Assembly: GCA_028690665.1 (NCBI GenBank)
Contig: JAQVAV010000006.1
Span: 62,001-126,000 of the forward strand
Length of the DNA stretch: 64,000 bases
DNA from: Paludibacter sp.
GTDB taxonomy: Bacteria > Bacteroidota > Bacteroidia > Bacteroidales > Paludibacteraceae
Reading direction: 5' to 3'
Part shown: in pieces, positions 46,496 to 55,592 of the stretch
How positions within the stretch are numbered: the stretch's first letter is position 1
How the letters are laid out: each line of letters starts with the position of its first letter
Translations under genes and position numbers: made by a program
The notes under the pieces: generated by a model
Seen by the model: only the letters and a program-made list of their open reading frames with translations
The model's database searches: none
Told to the model about the DNA's origin: nothing

Positions 46496-48544
46496 TTAAT
46501 TGAAAGTTGGCAAGTTGGAGAACTCCCGAGAATAACGCAAGTTTTGGTCTACATAATTTTCGTCATAAGAAATTTTTACATCCGATATTTTTCCTTCAGC
46601 ATTTTTTTCAAGGGTATAAACCGGATTCACAAAACCACGGTATGGAGCAAGATTCAATTTTTTATAACGCTCTAACACCTCGGTATGGAGAGGCTGATTC
46701 ACTTTTACACCATAAGTTTCTACTAAGCTGCGGGCTTCTGCAAAATTTCCGGTTGATTTTATGCGTTGAATTTCAGCTAAAAGCTGACCGAATAAATCAC
46801 GGAGTTTCTTATAATCATTGACTACGACAAATGTTTTTCCTTCCCGTTTACGGAATTCCACTACATTGTCGGCTTTTCCGTGTTCATATACCCATTCAGC
46901 AATTAATTGCCGGTTTCGCATGTGGGCTTCTTCTATGTCCTTTCCCGGGAGAATACGTGTAAGCTGGGTCATTAATCCGTTCATCATGAAACGATAATAT
47001 TCCGCCTTATAAGCATCTTTATCGGGAAGCAATCCGAGTTCGAGCATTTTTTTGTCGCCCATGTAGTAAAGTCCGAACAAGTCGGCACGGGCTTCTTCTA
47101 TAGTCGAGCCATAAGCTTTTAGTGCATCTGGATCAACACCCGGAAGCAATTTGCCGGAACCATGTCCGAGACATTCGTGCAGGTCGGTGTGCAGATTGTC
47201 GGTAAGAGCACCGTATTCTTTGACTAATTCACGCTCTTTATCGCTCCACATAAATTCTTCGGCAAAACCATTGCCCAGCGATGCCTGATCGTAAGCTTCG
47301 GTAATATTCTCAATAGTGACCGATTTGGATCCGTATTCAGCCCGGATCCAGTTGGCATTGGGTAAATTCACGCCAATAGGAGTGGCTGGGTAACAGTCGC
47401 CGGCAAGAATAGCTGCAGTGATTACTTTGGCAGAAACACCTTTCACTTTTTCTTTCTTGAACTCGGGAGCAACCGGAGAATGATCTTCAAACCATTGTGC
47501 ATTGGAGCTGATGATTTCGGTACGTTTGGTTGCTTCGATATTTTTGAAGTTTACGATAGATTCCCAACTGGCCTTCATGCCTAGCGGATCGCCATAAGTT
47601 TCGGTAAATCCGTTTACAAAATCGACCATAGAATTCAGATCTTCCACCCATTTAATAGAATACTCATCATAAGTTTTCAAATCACCTGTTTGGTAATATT
47701 TTATTAATGTGGTTATTACATCTTTTTGCTGATCGTTTTCGGCAACAGTAGCTGCCTTCTCAAGCCAGAAAACAATTTTTTCGATGGCTTTGCTGTAGAG
47801 TCCTCCTACTTTATAAGTTTTTTCAACTAATTTTCCGTTTTCCTTTACAACCTTGCTGTTCAATCCATAAGAAACAGGTGTGCTGTCATTCGGATCTTTC
47901 ATTTTTGCATAGAACTCTTCTACTTCATCCTGAGCTACTCCTGCGCCATAATAATTATTGCCCGAAGTTTTAATCAGGTCAACACCATCAGCCTGGTTGG
48001 TACGTTTTGGGTAAACAGTCGGATCAAAAATTACAGGAATGAGTTTGTTTATCAAATCCTCCGGTTTTTCTCCCGGTTCAAGTGGCAATACTTCAGAATC
48101 GAGGCTGAGAATGGCCGAAGTGAAAAATTTCTCGGAAAATTCAGGTACAAATTTATCTTCGGAATAATGATGATGTATTCCGTTTCCCATCCATACACGT
48201 TTCAGATAGGTTGTCAGGCGTTCAAAGTTCGGATCGTTCCTGTCGCCGTTATAATTGGTATAAATAGCTTCAAGCGTCCGGCGGATACACAGGTTGTATT
48301 TGTTGTTCTGATCGTAAAGAATGTCCCGGCCTTCGAGAGCTGCCTGGGTAAGGTAATACACTAATTCTTTTTGTTGGAGACTTAATTTATCAAAGTCAGG
48401 AACCCTGTAACGCAGAATTTCTATATCGGCAAACCGATCGACCGTATAATCAAAATTCTCCATGGCAAGAGTTGTAGATTTCTGACTACTGCAAGCTATT
48501 AATAAAGATGTCATAAATATAAAAGTTAGTTTTTTCATTTTCAT
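46496..48544 (-). CDS. M49-family (dipeptidyl-peptidase III-like) lipoprotein peptidase
   Basis: A 682-residue predicted lipoprotein: signal MKKLTFIFMTSLLIAC with the lipid-bearing Cys in LLIACSS. The M49 zinc motif HECLGH is at residues 456-461 and the third ligand in EEARAD at about 483-488, both complete. It should release dipeptides or act on oligopeptides in the envelope, or more broadly as a metallopeptidase. An in-frame start at 48598 is rejected because the TACCTTTG promoter box lies at 48605-48598; ATG 48544 (or 48538) fits the signal peptide. It is monocistronic. Confidence 0.9.
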   Translation of the reverse strand: MKMKKLTFIFMTSLLIACSSQKSTTLAMENFDYTVDRFADIEILRYRVPDFDKLSLQQKELVYYLTQAALEGRDILYDQNNKYNLCIRRTLEAIYTNYNGDRNDPNFERLTTYLKRVWMGNGIHHHYSEDKFVPEFSEKFFTSAILSLDSEVLPLEPGEKPEDLINKLIPVIFDPTVYPKRTNQADGVDLIKTSGNNYYGAGVAQDEVEEFYAKMKDPNDSTPVSYGLNSKVVKENGKLVEKTYKVGGLYSKAIEKIVFWLEKAATVAENDQQKDVITTLIKYYQTGDLKTYDEYSIKWVEDLNSMVDFVNGFTETYGDPLGMKASWESIVNFKNIEATKRTEIISSNAQWFEDHSPVAPEFKKEKVKGVSAKVITAAILAGDCYPATPIGVNLPNANWIRAEYGSKSVTIENITEAYDQASLGNGFAEEFMWSDKERELVKEYGALTDNLHTDLHECLGHGSGKLLPGVDPDALKAYGSTIEEARADLFGLYYMGDKKMLELGLLPDKDAYKAEYYRFMMNGLMTQLTRILPGKDIEEAHMRNRQLIAEWVYEHGKADNVVEFRKREGKTFVVVNDYKKLRDLFGQLLAEIQRIKSTGNFAEARSLVETYGVKVNQPLHTEVLERYKKLNLAPYRGFVNPVYTLEKNAEGKISDVKISYDENYVDQNLRYSREFSNLPTFN

Positions 48545-48597
48545 ACGAATTGTTTGATTTAAAAACGATTTATATGTTTTTTTGTTCTGTAAGAACA

Positions 48598-48605
48598 CAA
48601 AGGTA
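48598..48605 (-). promoter_or_regulatory. -7 promoter box TACCTTTG for the M49 peptidase gene
   Basis: TAnnTTTG match 53 bp upstream of ATG 48544; it fixes the start downstream. Confidence 0.6.
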
Positions 48606-48727
48606 TAAAAAAGCTTCGACCATTCGGATATTGGCCGGGTCTGGTATTAATCGCGATTTTGAAATTATATCAATTATTTTGCTGCTTTTCTGTTGTATAT
48701 AGTATAAATTGGCTATAAGTTTGCAAT

Positions 48728-49909
48728 ATGAATCGTTCGTTGTATATTTTTAATCCGGAACATGATTTGGCTTTAGCCAACGGAGATCCAAACTTTAATG
48801 CTCCGTTACAGGCACGCAAAATGGCTTCGGATTTAAGTGCCTTGCCATTATGGTTTGCAGCTTCCGGAAGTTTTGTAGCGGCAGATACAGATGTTCAATG
48901 GTTGGAAAATATGCAAATGCTTTTTCCTCAGCTTAAGAATATTACAATATTTTCTCCGGGAGATAATACTTGTGATATTTCAGGTATTGAACCCTGGGGT
49001 TGTGATGCGGCTGTTGTGAATCAACTTTTGCTGAAAAATATTTCTCCAAATCTGTTACTTTCTCCAGATCAGTTGACTAAAATCAGAGTACTCTCACATC
49101 GTAATATCTCAATTCGGGCTGTGAAATTTGTTACACAATACTTTGATTTGTCCGGGTCACTTCCGTTGCCGGCATTGGAATTGGATGATATTTTTAAAGT
49201 TAATTTATATGTAAAACAAAATCATCCTGCTGTGATAAAATCTCCCTGGTCGGGAAGCGGGAAAGGATTGATTTGGGCGGAGTCTTCTCTGACGAAGAAT
49301 TATCAGCACAGGGTGCAGAATATTATAGAAAAGCAGGGTAGTGTAATTGTAGAGCCGATTTATGATAAGGTGCTGGATTTTGCCATGTTGTTTCATTGTG
49401 TGGATGACATAGCCCAATTTTCCGGTTATTCGCTTTTTGAAACTGAGCGTGGATTTTACCGGAGTAACCGGCTAATGGACGATAACCAAATTTTACGTCA
49501 AATTACAGACAGTGGCATAAAACAGGAACTTCTACAATACGTCAGGGAGAAAATACGGCAATTTATTCAAAATGAAATTGTTGCGTTTTATTCCGGGGTA
49601 TTAGGAGTTGATATGCTTGTTTACCGGGATAACGGGAACGTAAAATTGCATCCCTGCATAGAAATAAACTTACGAAACACCATGGGAAATGTGGCTCAAT
49701 TATTTTATAAGAAGTTTATGCTTCCCGGAAAAATCGGAAAATTTTATATTGATTATAGTTCCCGTGCAGAAGAACTGTGGCTCGATCATCAGCATCGTAA
49801 CTTAACTTTTCCGTTACAGGTTGAAGCTGGACGTATCAGAAGCGGTTATTTTTCACTTAACAACATTACTCCGGAAACACGCTATCGGGCAAGGGTAGAA
49901 GTGGAGTAG
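48728..49909 (+). CDS. uncharacterised ATP-grasp-like protein
   Basis: A 393-residue soluble protein that I do not recognise as a named family. The N-terminus (MNRSLYIFNPEHDLALANGD) is distinctive. The centre and C-terminus look like ATP-grasp: VIKSPWSGSGKGLIW (about 169-183) corresponds to the lysine plus glycine-rich loop, VIVEPIYDKVLDFAMLF to the following strands, and LHPCIEINLRNTMGNVA (about 312-328) to the acidic metal-binding E.N element. Such enzymes join a carboxylate to an amine using ATP. It is divergent from the M49 gene and ends 4 bp before the EndoQ-UvrD gene, on the opposite strand. Confidence 0.7.
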   Translation: MNRSLYIFNPEHDLALANGDPNFNAPLQARKMASDLSALPLWFAASGSFVAADTDVQWLENMQMLFPQLKNITIFSPGDNTCDISGIEPWGCDAAVVNQLLLKNISPNLLLSPDQLTKIRVLSHRNISIRAVKFVTQYFDLSGSLPLPALELDDIFKVNLYVKQNHPAVIKSPWSGSGKGLIWAESSLTKNYQHRVQNIIEKQGSVIVEPIYDKVLDFAMLFHCVDDIAQFSGYSLFETERGFYRSNRLMDDNQILRQITDSGIKQELLQYVREKIRQFIQNEIVAFYSGVLGVDMLVYRDNGNVKLHPCIEINLRNTMGNVAQLFYKKFMLPGKIGKFYIDYSSRAEELWLDHQHRNLTFPLQVEAGRIRSGYFSLNNITPETRYRARVEVE

Positions 49910-49913
49910 AATT

Positions 49914-52900
49914 TTAAAACAGCCGTAATTGCTGATCCTGGATTTTTGCTTTTTTTGAAAGTTCAGGCTTCGAATCAGTCAATAAGCTTTTGTCTATTTC
50001 TTCCATAAACCGGGAAACTTGCATTTTTTGTTCCTTACCGAATATAGTCCTTTTTTCGGCATGACTGATATGTAATATCTCTTTGGTACGGGTCATAGCA
50101 ACATAGAACAACCGGCGTTCTTCTTCCATGTCGGTATCGGGACGGTTGGTCGGGGAAATTCCTTCTTCGGCTCCGGCTATAAAAACAACCGGAAATTCAA
50201 GTCCTTTGGAGGCGTGGAATGTCATTAATCGTACTCCCGTGCTTTTATCGCGGGCTGCATCGGTATAAGGTGAAAGTATTTGTTTACGGAGGAAATCCTT
50301 AGGGGTATCTGTCCAGTTTATAGCCGATTTGAGTAAAATTTCTCTTTTGTAGACATCTTGTTCTTCCATATCTGAAACCGGAATCAGTAAATCAGCTAAT
50401 TGTTGCAAAATATCACCTGTTTTTAAATTATCAAATACCGGAGACAATTCGTGATATAGCGATATCCACTTTTGCCACTGGCTGGAAGAAGACAGATGCT
50501 CCGCACCAATTTTATTTTCCATATATTGATTGATAAGCACAGGCATTTGTTTCTCCGGAATATCTCCGATCAAGGCAAGAAGACCGGAAAGAGCGATAAC
50601 ATTATCTTTGTTTTCAAGTAATTGAAGCGCATAAGTCAACTTGTCAAGAGGAGGGGTTGAAAGAAAGGAAGTTCCATCGCTCAGCACAACCGGAATGCCG
50701 TATTGTTTGAGTGTTCGTGCAATTTCATTTCCAACCAAATGAGTTCTGTACAACACGGTAATATCTGAAAAGGCATAGTTGTAGTCCGATAAAGTTTGCC
50801 CTGTGGTAGTTGCGTCCGTTCCTCCGATATAATACAGTATTTTTTCTGCTATATATTTTGCCTCCTGTTTCTCATCACCGGCATCAAAATTTTGAATGAG
50901 CACTTCGTCCGTTTTGGTGGCTTCCGGTTGATATTGAGCTTTGAGCTCATTTTTTGCAATGAGCATATTGGCCGCTTCCATTATTTTTACAGGAGTACGG
51001 TAATTCTTTTTGAGGAATATCTCTGCAGAATTAAAATCATCTTTAGCTTTGAAAAATAAATTTATATCGGAACCTCTGAAGCCATAAATCGATTGATTGG
51101 GGTCTCCGATAGCGAAGAAACGTTTGTCTTTGGAAATCAGTTTGATAAATTTGTACTGTACCGGATTTATATCCTGAAATTCGTCTACAGTAATACATTT
51201 ATATTTTGTGGTAATTTCATTTGTTGTAGATGAAAGTAAAATATTTGCTTGCCATATCATGGACGAAAGATCCACTGCATGATGGTTTTCGAGGAACGAA
51301 TGATAAACGTCGAAACGAAACAGAAAGTCCTGAATATTTTCCGTTTTCATGCCTTCATGAAATTCTTCGTAAATATTCGATAATTTATTAATATCCTTTT
51401 TGCTTAGTTCCGGAAACAATATCCCAAATACCTGCTTCCGGTTGTTGGCATCGTAAATTGTGGAAATGTCAGGCTTTATTTCTCTCAGAAAATTGTAAGC
51501 TATGGCATGAAAAGTTCCACAGACAATTTGTCCTGCCAGTTTTCCCATTTGCTTATCCAACCGTTCCTGTAATTCGTCAGCAGCTTTGTTGGTAAATGTA
51601 ATGGCAATAATTTCTTCCGGAGCTATCCCGGCATGTTCTATTTGCTGGGCTATCCACCTGATAAGCGTGTTGGTTTTTCCGGTTCCTGGTCCGGCTGTGA
51701 CTATGGTGTTTTCGGGGCTTTCAATGGCTTTTTGTTGTTCTTCATTTGCAGAATAGTCATACTTTTTTACTTCAGAAATCTTTTGATGCAATTCATGTTT
51801 TGGGGTTTTTCTTTGTTTGGTTTTGGGTATTGGAATGCCTCCGAATAAGTCAGTTTGGCCGGAGAGCTTTTCTATTTCGCCGGGTTTGAAAACAGAAATA
51901 ACGCCATATTCCCCATCATATCCTCCCTGCGGATTTACTTCACGATTGCGCAGGCGACTAATAGCTTCCATGAGTAATTCTCCGCCTTTCGATTTTATTT
52001 CTTCCAGCGGAATTTTGTGTAGTAAATCAAATTCGTTGCCGAAAGTGGAAATTATTCGCGTGAAAGTTTGCTGAACGCTTTTACTTCCGGAGTCGGTACC
52101 GGTAAATTCTGCAATAATCTCGGGCAGAGGAATGATATATTTAAAATCGGGAGCCTCTTTGGGTTGCATTGGCAATTCTCTGTCTGCCAGCGTTTCAACG
52201 CGGTTCAATACACCTATGGTAAGAGGTTTGCCACAAACCGGACATATTTCGTGTAGCTTCATGCTTTCGCGGGGCTCCATGCAAACATTGCATTTGCGAT
52301 GGCCATCCATGTGATATTTTCCTTCTTCCGGAAAAAATTCATAAGTTCCGTTGAAGCCTTTTTTAGTTTTCAGAGCTTCAAACATGGCATAGTATGAAAG
52401 TTCCGTGTCGAATAAATTGGCTTCTCTTCCGAGTTTCTGAGCAGAATGTGCATCGGAATTGGAGACAAGCGTATATTTATCCAATGCCGATATTTTCCAG
52501 TTCATTTCCGGGTCGGACGATAAACCTGTTTCCAACGCAAAAATGTGTTCCGTTAAATCGCGAAAACATTCGTCGATACTGTCGTAACCGGCTTTTGAAC
52601 CTAAGGTCGAAAACCATGGAGTCCATACATGGGCAGGAATCAAATGTGCATTATCAGAAGTTTCCAGAACAATTTCGAGCAAATCTCTGGCTGGTAAGCC
52701 GAGAATGGGACGTCCGTCAGACGACAGATTTCCGATTTCTCCGAGGCGTGCGTTGATTTTTTTTGCTGTTTCAAAATCAGGAGCATATACTAAATTATGA
52801 TTTTTTCTTACTTTGTCTCCAAATTTGTAAATAGAAGATATTTCGGCGCTCAGGCAAAAACGAACATCGATATTTTTTGTTCGGATACCAGAAAGTCCGG

Positions 52901-53117
52901 ATTCTTTCGGTGGATTTTTCAATAGGAAAAAACCGTTACCATCCGGTTCTAATTTCGATTGCAGTTCTTCTATCCAGCCCGGATGTGTAAAATCACCTGT
53001 ACCAATTACATTGATACCTTTTATTTGTGCCCATTGGTAAAGAGATTCCAAATTTAGATTTTTACTTGTTGCCCGTGAATAATGGGAATGGATATGTAAG
53101 TCTGCTATATAATCCAT
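49914..53117 (-). CDS. EndoQ-like PHP nuclease fused to a UvrD-family helicase
   Basis: A 1067-residue two-part protein. Residues 1-425 resemble endonuclease Q: PHP motifs DLHIHSHYS (6-14), GTGDFTHPGW (39-48), IPAHVWTPWFS and SNSDAH, then a zinc ribbon CNVC...CPVC (276-296). A charged linker (about 425-450) leads to a complete UvrD/PcrA helicase: Walker A TAGPGTGKTNTL (474-485), DEFQD, GDPNQSIYGFRG, TFHASKGLEFPVV and EERRLFYVAMTRTKE. EndoQ nicks DNA 5' of deaminated bases; UvrD unwinds from nicks. A single polypeptide for both steps of deamination repair is the natural inference. Both active sites look intact. Confidence 0.9.
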   Translation of the reverse strand: MDYIADLHIHSHYSRATSKNLNLESLYQWAQIKGINVIGTGDFTHPGWIEELQSKLEPDGNGFFLLKNPPKESGLSGIRTKNIDVRFCLSAEISSIYKFGDKVRKNHNLVYAPDFETAKKINARLGEIGNLSSDGRPILGLPARDLLEIVLETSDNAHLIPAHVWTPWFSTLGSKAGYDSIDECFRDLTEHIFALETGLSSDPEMNWKISALDKYTLVSNSDAHSAQKLGREANLFDTELSYYAMFEALKTKKGFNGTYEFFPEEGKYHMDGHRKCNVCMEPRESMKLHEICPVCGKPLTIGVLNRVETLADRELPMQPKEAPDFKYIIPLPEIIAEFTGTDSGSKSVQQTFTRIISTFGNEFDLLHKIPLEEIKSKGGELLMEAISRLRNREVNPQGGYDGEYGVISVFKPGEIEKLSGQTDLFGGIPIPKTKQRKTPKHELHQKISEVKKYDYSANEEQQKAIESPENTIVTAGPGTGKTNTLIRWIAQQIEHAGIAPEEIIAITFTNKAADELQERLDKQMGKLAGQIVCGTFHAIAYNFLREIKPDISTIYDANNRKQVFGILFPELSKKDINKLSNIYEEFHEGMKTENIQDFLFRFDVYHSFLENHHAVDLSSMIWQANILLSSTTNEITTKYKCITVDEFQDINPVQYKFIKLISKDKRFFAIGDPNQSIYGFRGSDINLFFKAKDDFNSAEIFLKKNYRTPVKIMEAANMLIAKNELKAQYQPEATKTDEVLIQNFDAGDEKQEAKYIAEKILYYIGGTDATTTGQTLSDYNYAFSDITVLYRTHLVGNEIARTLKQYGIPVVLSDGTSFLSTPPLDKLTYALQLLENKDNVIALSGLLALIGDIPEKQMPVLINQYMENKIGAEHLSSSSQWQKWISLYHELSPVFDNLKTGDILQQLADLLIPVSDMEEQDVYKREILLKSAINWTDTPKDFLRKQILSPYTDAARDKSTGVRLMTFHASKGLEFPVVFIAGAEEGISPTNRPDTDMEEERRLFYVAMTRTKEILHISHAEKRTIFGKEQKMQVSRFMEEIDKSLLTDSKPELSKKAKIQDQQLRLF

Positions 53118-53152
53118 GGTGATTGTTTATATGTCGATAAATTAATGTGCCA

Positions 53153-53216
53153 ATAGGAGCCAAGAACCAAGATATAAGAGCCAAGACGACAGAACAAAGA
53201 CAAAAGAGCAAAGATA
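53153..53216. repeat. degenerate purine-rich repeat in the EndoQ-UvrD leader
   Basis: On the plus strand the stretch consists of imperfect 6-8 bp units like AGAGCCAAGA, AGAACCAAGA and AGAACAAAGA; on the transcribed minus strand it is a pyrimidine-rich TCTTGGCTC / TCTTGGTTC series. It occupies most of the space between the promoter box (53216-53209) and the ATG at 53117. The rest of 53118-53330 holds only a weak inverted repeat around GAGCTGAT (53253) and ATCAGCTC (53303). Confidence 0.6.
53209..53216 (-). promoter_or_regulatory. -7 promoter box TATCTTTG for EndoQ-UvrD
   Basis: TAnnTTTG match 91 bp upstream of the ATG at 53117. It may simply be part of the purine-rich repeat. Confidence 0.4.
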
Positions 53217-53330
53217 TTTAGATAATGTATCAATCTGATTCATAAATTCTATGAGCTGATTAACGCTATAAAATGATAAACCCCAATCAACTTTAGAAAT
53301 CGATCAGCTCTATGAACCAATCTCAGAATA

Positions 53331-54854
53331 TCAAAGTTTCCTGATTACTCCCATGGTAGGAATACTTTCGTGTTTATATCGGTTAACAGCAGTAACTACG
53401 AAAGTGTAATTTCCTTTGAATCTTTTGTCAAGTTCCCGAAGGTCAATACAAGTATCAGTAGTTCTTGCAACAATATTTTCCGCATCATTTAAGTCTCCTA
53501 CATGTTTGCCTTTAAAGGCGTACACAATATAATAAGTTATTTTACAGCCACCATCTTCATCGATTCCGTCCCAGACTAAGTAAGCATTATCACCATCTTT
53601 CAGGGTACGAATGTTCTGAGGTTGGGCAGGAGTGTCCCCCTGAATATTTTTATTTACCGGACATATTGCCGGATATTTATAAAGGTTACATTTCAGACTA
53701 TCTATAAGTCCCTGCCGATTTTTCAGAAAGGTACTGGCGCTAAAAAACATAGCTCCATCTACTTGCGGATATTGTTGGTTTAGTCTTATCTGACGTATGA
53801 GTTCGTTGCCTCTTGTCCACGCCGGAGCCGCTTTTTTATTTCCGAGTTGCGAAGCATAAAGTCCGATAAAAAGGTTTTTGCCATAAGTATTTTCACTCCA
53901 CCATTTTAGCAATATTGAATAGTCTGCTACTTTTTTGCCAATTTCCCAATATAACTGCGGAGTTACATAATCGATACTCCCTTCCTGTAGCCATTTCAGA
54001 ATATCGGCATACAGATCGTCGTAATTTTGTACCCCGGCCTTTGTGGCAGACCCTCTTGGATCAACATCATTATTTCGCCATACTCCGAAAGGTGAAATTC
54101 CAAATTCAACCCAGGGTTTGGCGCTTTTGATCGTTTCCTGTAGTTTTCTGATCACCATATTTACATTGTTGCGGCGCCACTCATTTTTCTGATTTGGAGC
54201 ATAGCCTCTGGGGAATTTCTTAAATGAAGCATCGTCCGGAAAATCCTGACCGGCAACTTTGTAAGGATAAAAATAATCATCGAAATGAATGGCATCAATA
54301 TCGTAGCGTTCAACAATATCCTGCACTACACGATTTAAAAATTCGCGTGTTTCATCCAATCCTGGATCGAAGTAGTATTTCCCGCCATATCTTACAAATA
54401 AATCGCGTTGTTTATAAAATAAATGATTTTTAGATAGCAGACTAAGTTCATCACTATTGGTGACCCGGTAAGGATTCAACCATGCATGGACTTCAATGCA
54501 TCGCTTATGAGCTTCTTCGATAATAAATTTCAGTGGATCATAATAATCTGTCGGCCGTATTCCCTGTTTTCCAGTCAACCAGTGCGACCACGGTTCAAGT
54601 ACGGAAGGGTAAAAAGCATCTGCTGTCGGTCGAATCTGTATCACAATGGCGTTGATATTGGCAGCTTGCAAACTGTCAAGCATGGTTCGCATTTCATTTC
54701 TTTGTTTAGCAGAATTTAATCCGGGTTGACTGGGCCAGTCGATGTTAGCTACCGTTGCTATCCATACAGCCCGCATTTCCCTTTTTCTGTGCGCAGCAAA
54801 AATACCTGAAAATAATGTAATAGAGATAAATAGAAGTACTGTTACTCTTTTCAT
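53331..54854 (-). CDS. GHL10 (DUF187) glycosidase-like protein with C-terminal FN3 domain
   Basis: A 507-residue exported protein. After the signal peptide (about 1-22, SGIFAA) comes the GHL10 domain (PF02638): REMRAVWIATVANIDWPS, ANINAIVIQIRPTADAFYPS, HAWLNPYRV, DIDAIHFDDYFYPY and WVEFGISPFGVWRN, with acidic residues at the ends of TIM-barrel strands. An FN3-like module (about 395-507, YLVWDGIDEDGGCKITYYIVY) ends the protein. Relatives such as YngK are thought to act on peptidoglycan-like glycans. The start at 54854 is set by the signal peptide and by a TACTTTTG box at 54885-54878 that excludes the start at 54908. Confidence 0.87.
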   Translation of the reverse strand: MKRVTVLLFISITLFSGIFAAHRKREMRAVWIATVANIDWPSQPGLNSAKQRNEMRTMLDSLQAANINAIVIQIRPTADAFYPSVLEPWSHWLTGKQGIRPTDYYDPLKFIIEEAHKRCIEVHAWLNPYRVTNSDELSLLSKNHLFYKQRDLFVRYGGKYYFDPGLDETREFLNRVVQDIVERYDIDAIHFDDYFYPYKVAGQDFPDDASFKKFPRGYAPNQKNEWRRNNVNMVIRKLQETIKSAKPWVEFGISPFGVWRNNDVDPRGSATKAGVQNYDDLYADILKWLQEGSIDYVTPQLYWEIGKKVADYSILLKWWSENTYGKNLFIGLYASQLGNKKAAPAWTRGNELIRQIRLNQQYPQVDGAMFFSASTFLKNRQGLIDSLKCNLYKYPAICPVNKNIQGDTPAQPQNIRTLKDGDNAYLVWDGIDEDGGCKITYYIVYAFKGKHVGDLNDAENIVARTTDTCIDLRELDKRFKGNYTFVVTAVNRYKHESIPTMGVIRKL

Positions 54855-54877
54855 ACAATTTGTAAAATGCTTTTTTA

Positions 54878-54885
54878 CAAAAGTA
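54878..54885 (-). promoter_or_regulatory. -7 promoter box TACTTTTG for the GHL10 gene
   Basis: TAnnTTTG match 23 bp upstream of ATG 54854; it decides the start. Confidence 0.55.
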
Positions 54886-55126
54886 ATATAAATTGAATCA
54901 TAAGACAATATGGAAAATGTAAATGATTGCTTTTATAAACAGAGTTTATCTAAGTTAGAATTGTAACTTGGTAGAATAAAATAGACCGGGTTATGTAAAT
55001 GTTTTTTGAATGTGTGGTTATCTGTGCATAGATTTTGTTGGGCTGGCCATCTGTAAAATTCTAGTTAATCCTTTTTCTAAAGTAAATTTTGCCCGGCAGC
55101 AATATTATTTATAGCCAGAAATAAAT

Positions 55127-55134
55127 TATCTTTG
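55127..55134 (+). promoter_or_regulatory. upstream candidate -7 box TATCTTTG of the exopolysaccharide operon
   Basis: Exact TAnnTTTG match 458 bp before the wza-like start, so it would give a leader of about 450 nt containing a possible 14-codon frame and a terminator-like hairpin. No good -33 element was found. Confidence 0.45.
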
Positions 55135-55189
55135 TCTTATCAAAACTATACTAAGATCTAAAGAAAAATTTTTCAGTTGTATTTTTTAT

Positions 55190-55234
55190 ATGAAGCAGTT
55201 TCTTTATAAAGGATATTTTTCTTGTTTGAAATAA
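55190..55234 (+). CDS. possible 14-residue leader peptide
   Basis: ATG at 55190 opens MKQFLYKGYFSCLK and stops with TAA at 55232-55234, 18 bp before the attenuator-like hairpin. It is too short to be supported by coding statistics and is listed only because of its place between promoter and hairpin. Confidence 0.2.
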   Translation: MKQFLYKGYFSCLK

Positions 55235-55252
55235 GATATATCTCACGTGTAC

Positions 55253-55276
55253 CGGGTTTTTGAAATCCGGTTTTCC
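55253..55276 (+). terminator. attenuator-like hairpin in the exopolysaccharide leader
   Basis: Nine-bp stem (ACCGGGTTT 55253-55261 / AAATCCGGT 55265-55273, one G-U pair, 3-nt loop) followed by TTTT. It lies 320 bp upstream of the wza-like gene, between two candidate promoters. It may also simply end stray transcription. Confidence 0.55.
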
Positions 55277-55384
55277 TGTTTTGTAGACAGGGATATTTTA
55301 CATTAAACAGATTTATCTAAATATCTTTCTGAAAAAATGATTGATTTTGCGATTTAAAGCTTTACGCGTTTTTATTGAAATTTA

Positions 55385-55413
55385 TTGCCTTGCCAAAGTA
55401 TTTTGTATTTTTG
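55385..55413 (+). promoter_or_regulatory. downstream candidate promoter of the exopolysaccharide operon
   Basis: TTG (55385-55387), 18 bp, TATTTTTG (55406-55413), 179 bp before the GTG at 55593. The rest of the 684-bp gap 54909-55592 shows no gene. Confidence 0.55.
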
Positions 55414-55592
55414 TAAACATTCGTTCAAAAAATCAGTATTTCTTTGGCATTAAACAAGAATAGTTATATAGAATTATTCTTTCTTTAAATTGTTGCTATA
55501 TAGATTATTAGCTGATTTCTAATGGGATTGGCGGGGTTTTACCATATCTGGTACCTTATAATATAATTATTGTATTTATAAACTGAATTTAA

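Noticed and set aside
48716-48723. TAAGTTTG as promoter of the ATP-grasp-like gene
   Set aside because: It ends 4 bp before the ATG, so the transcript would begin at or inside the coding region. Unless the gene is leaderless, it cannot be used.
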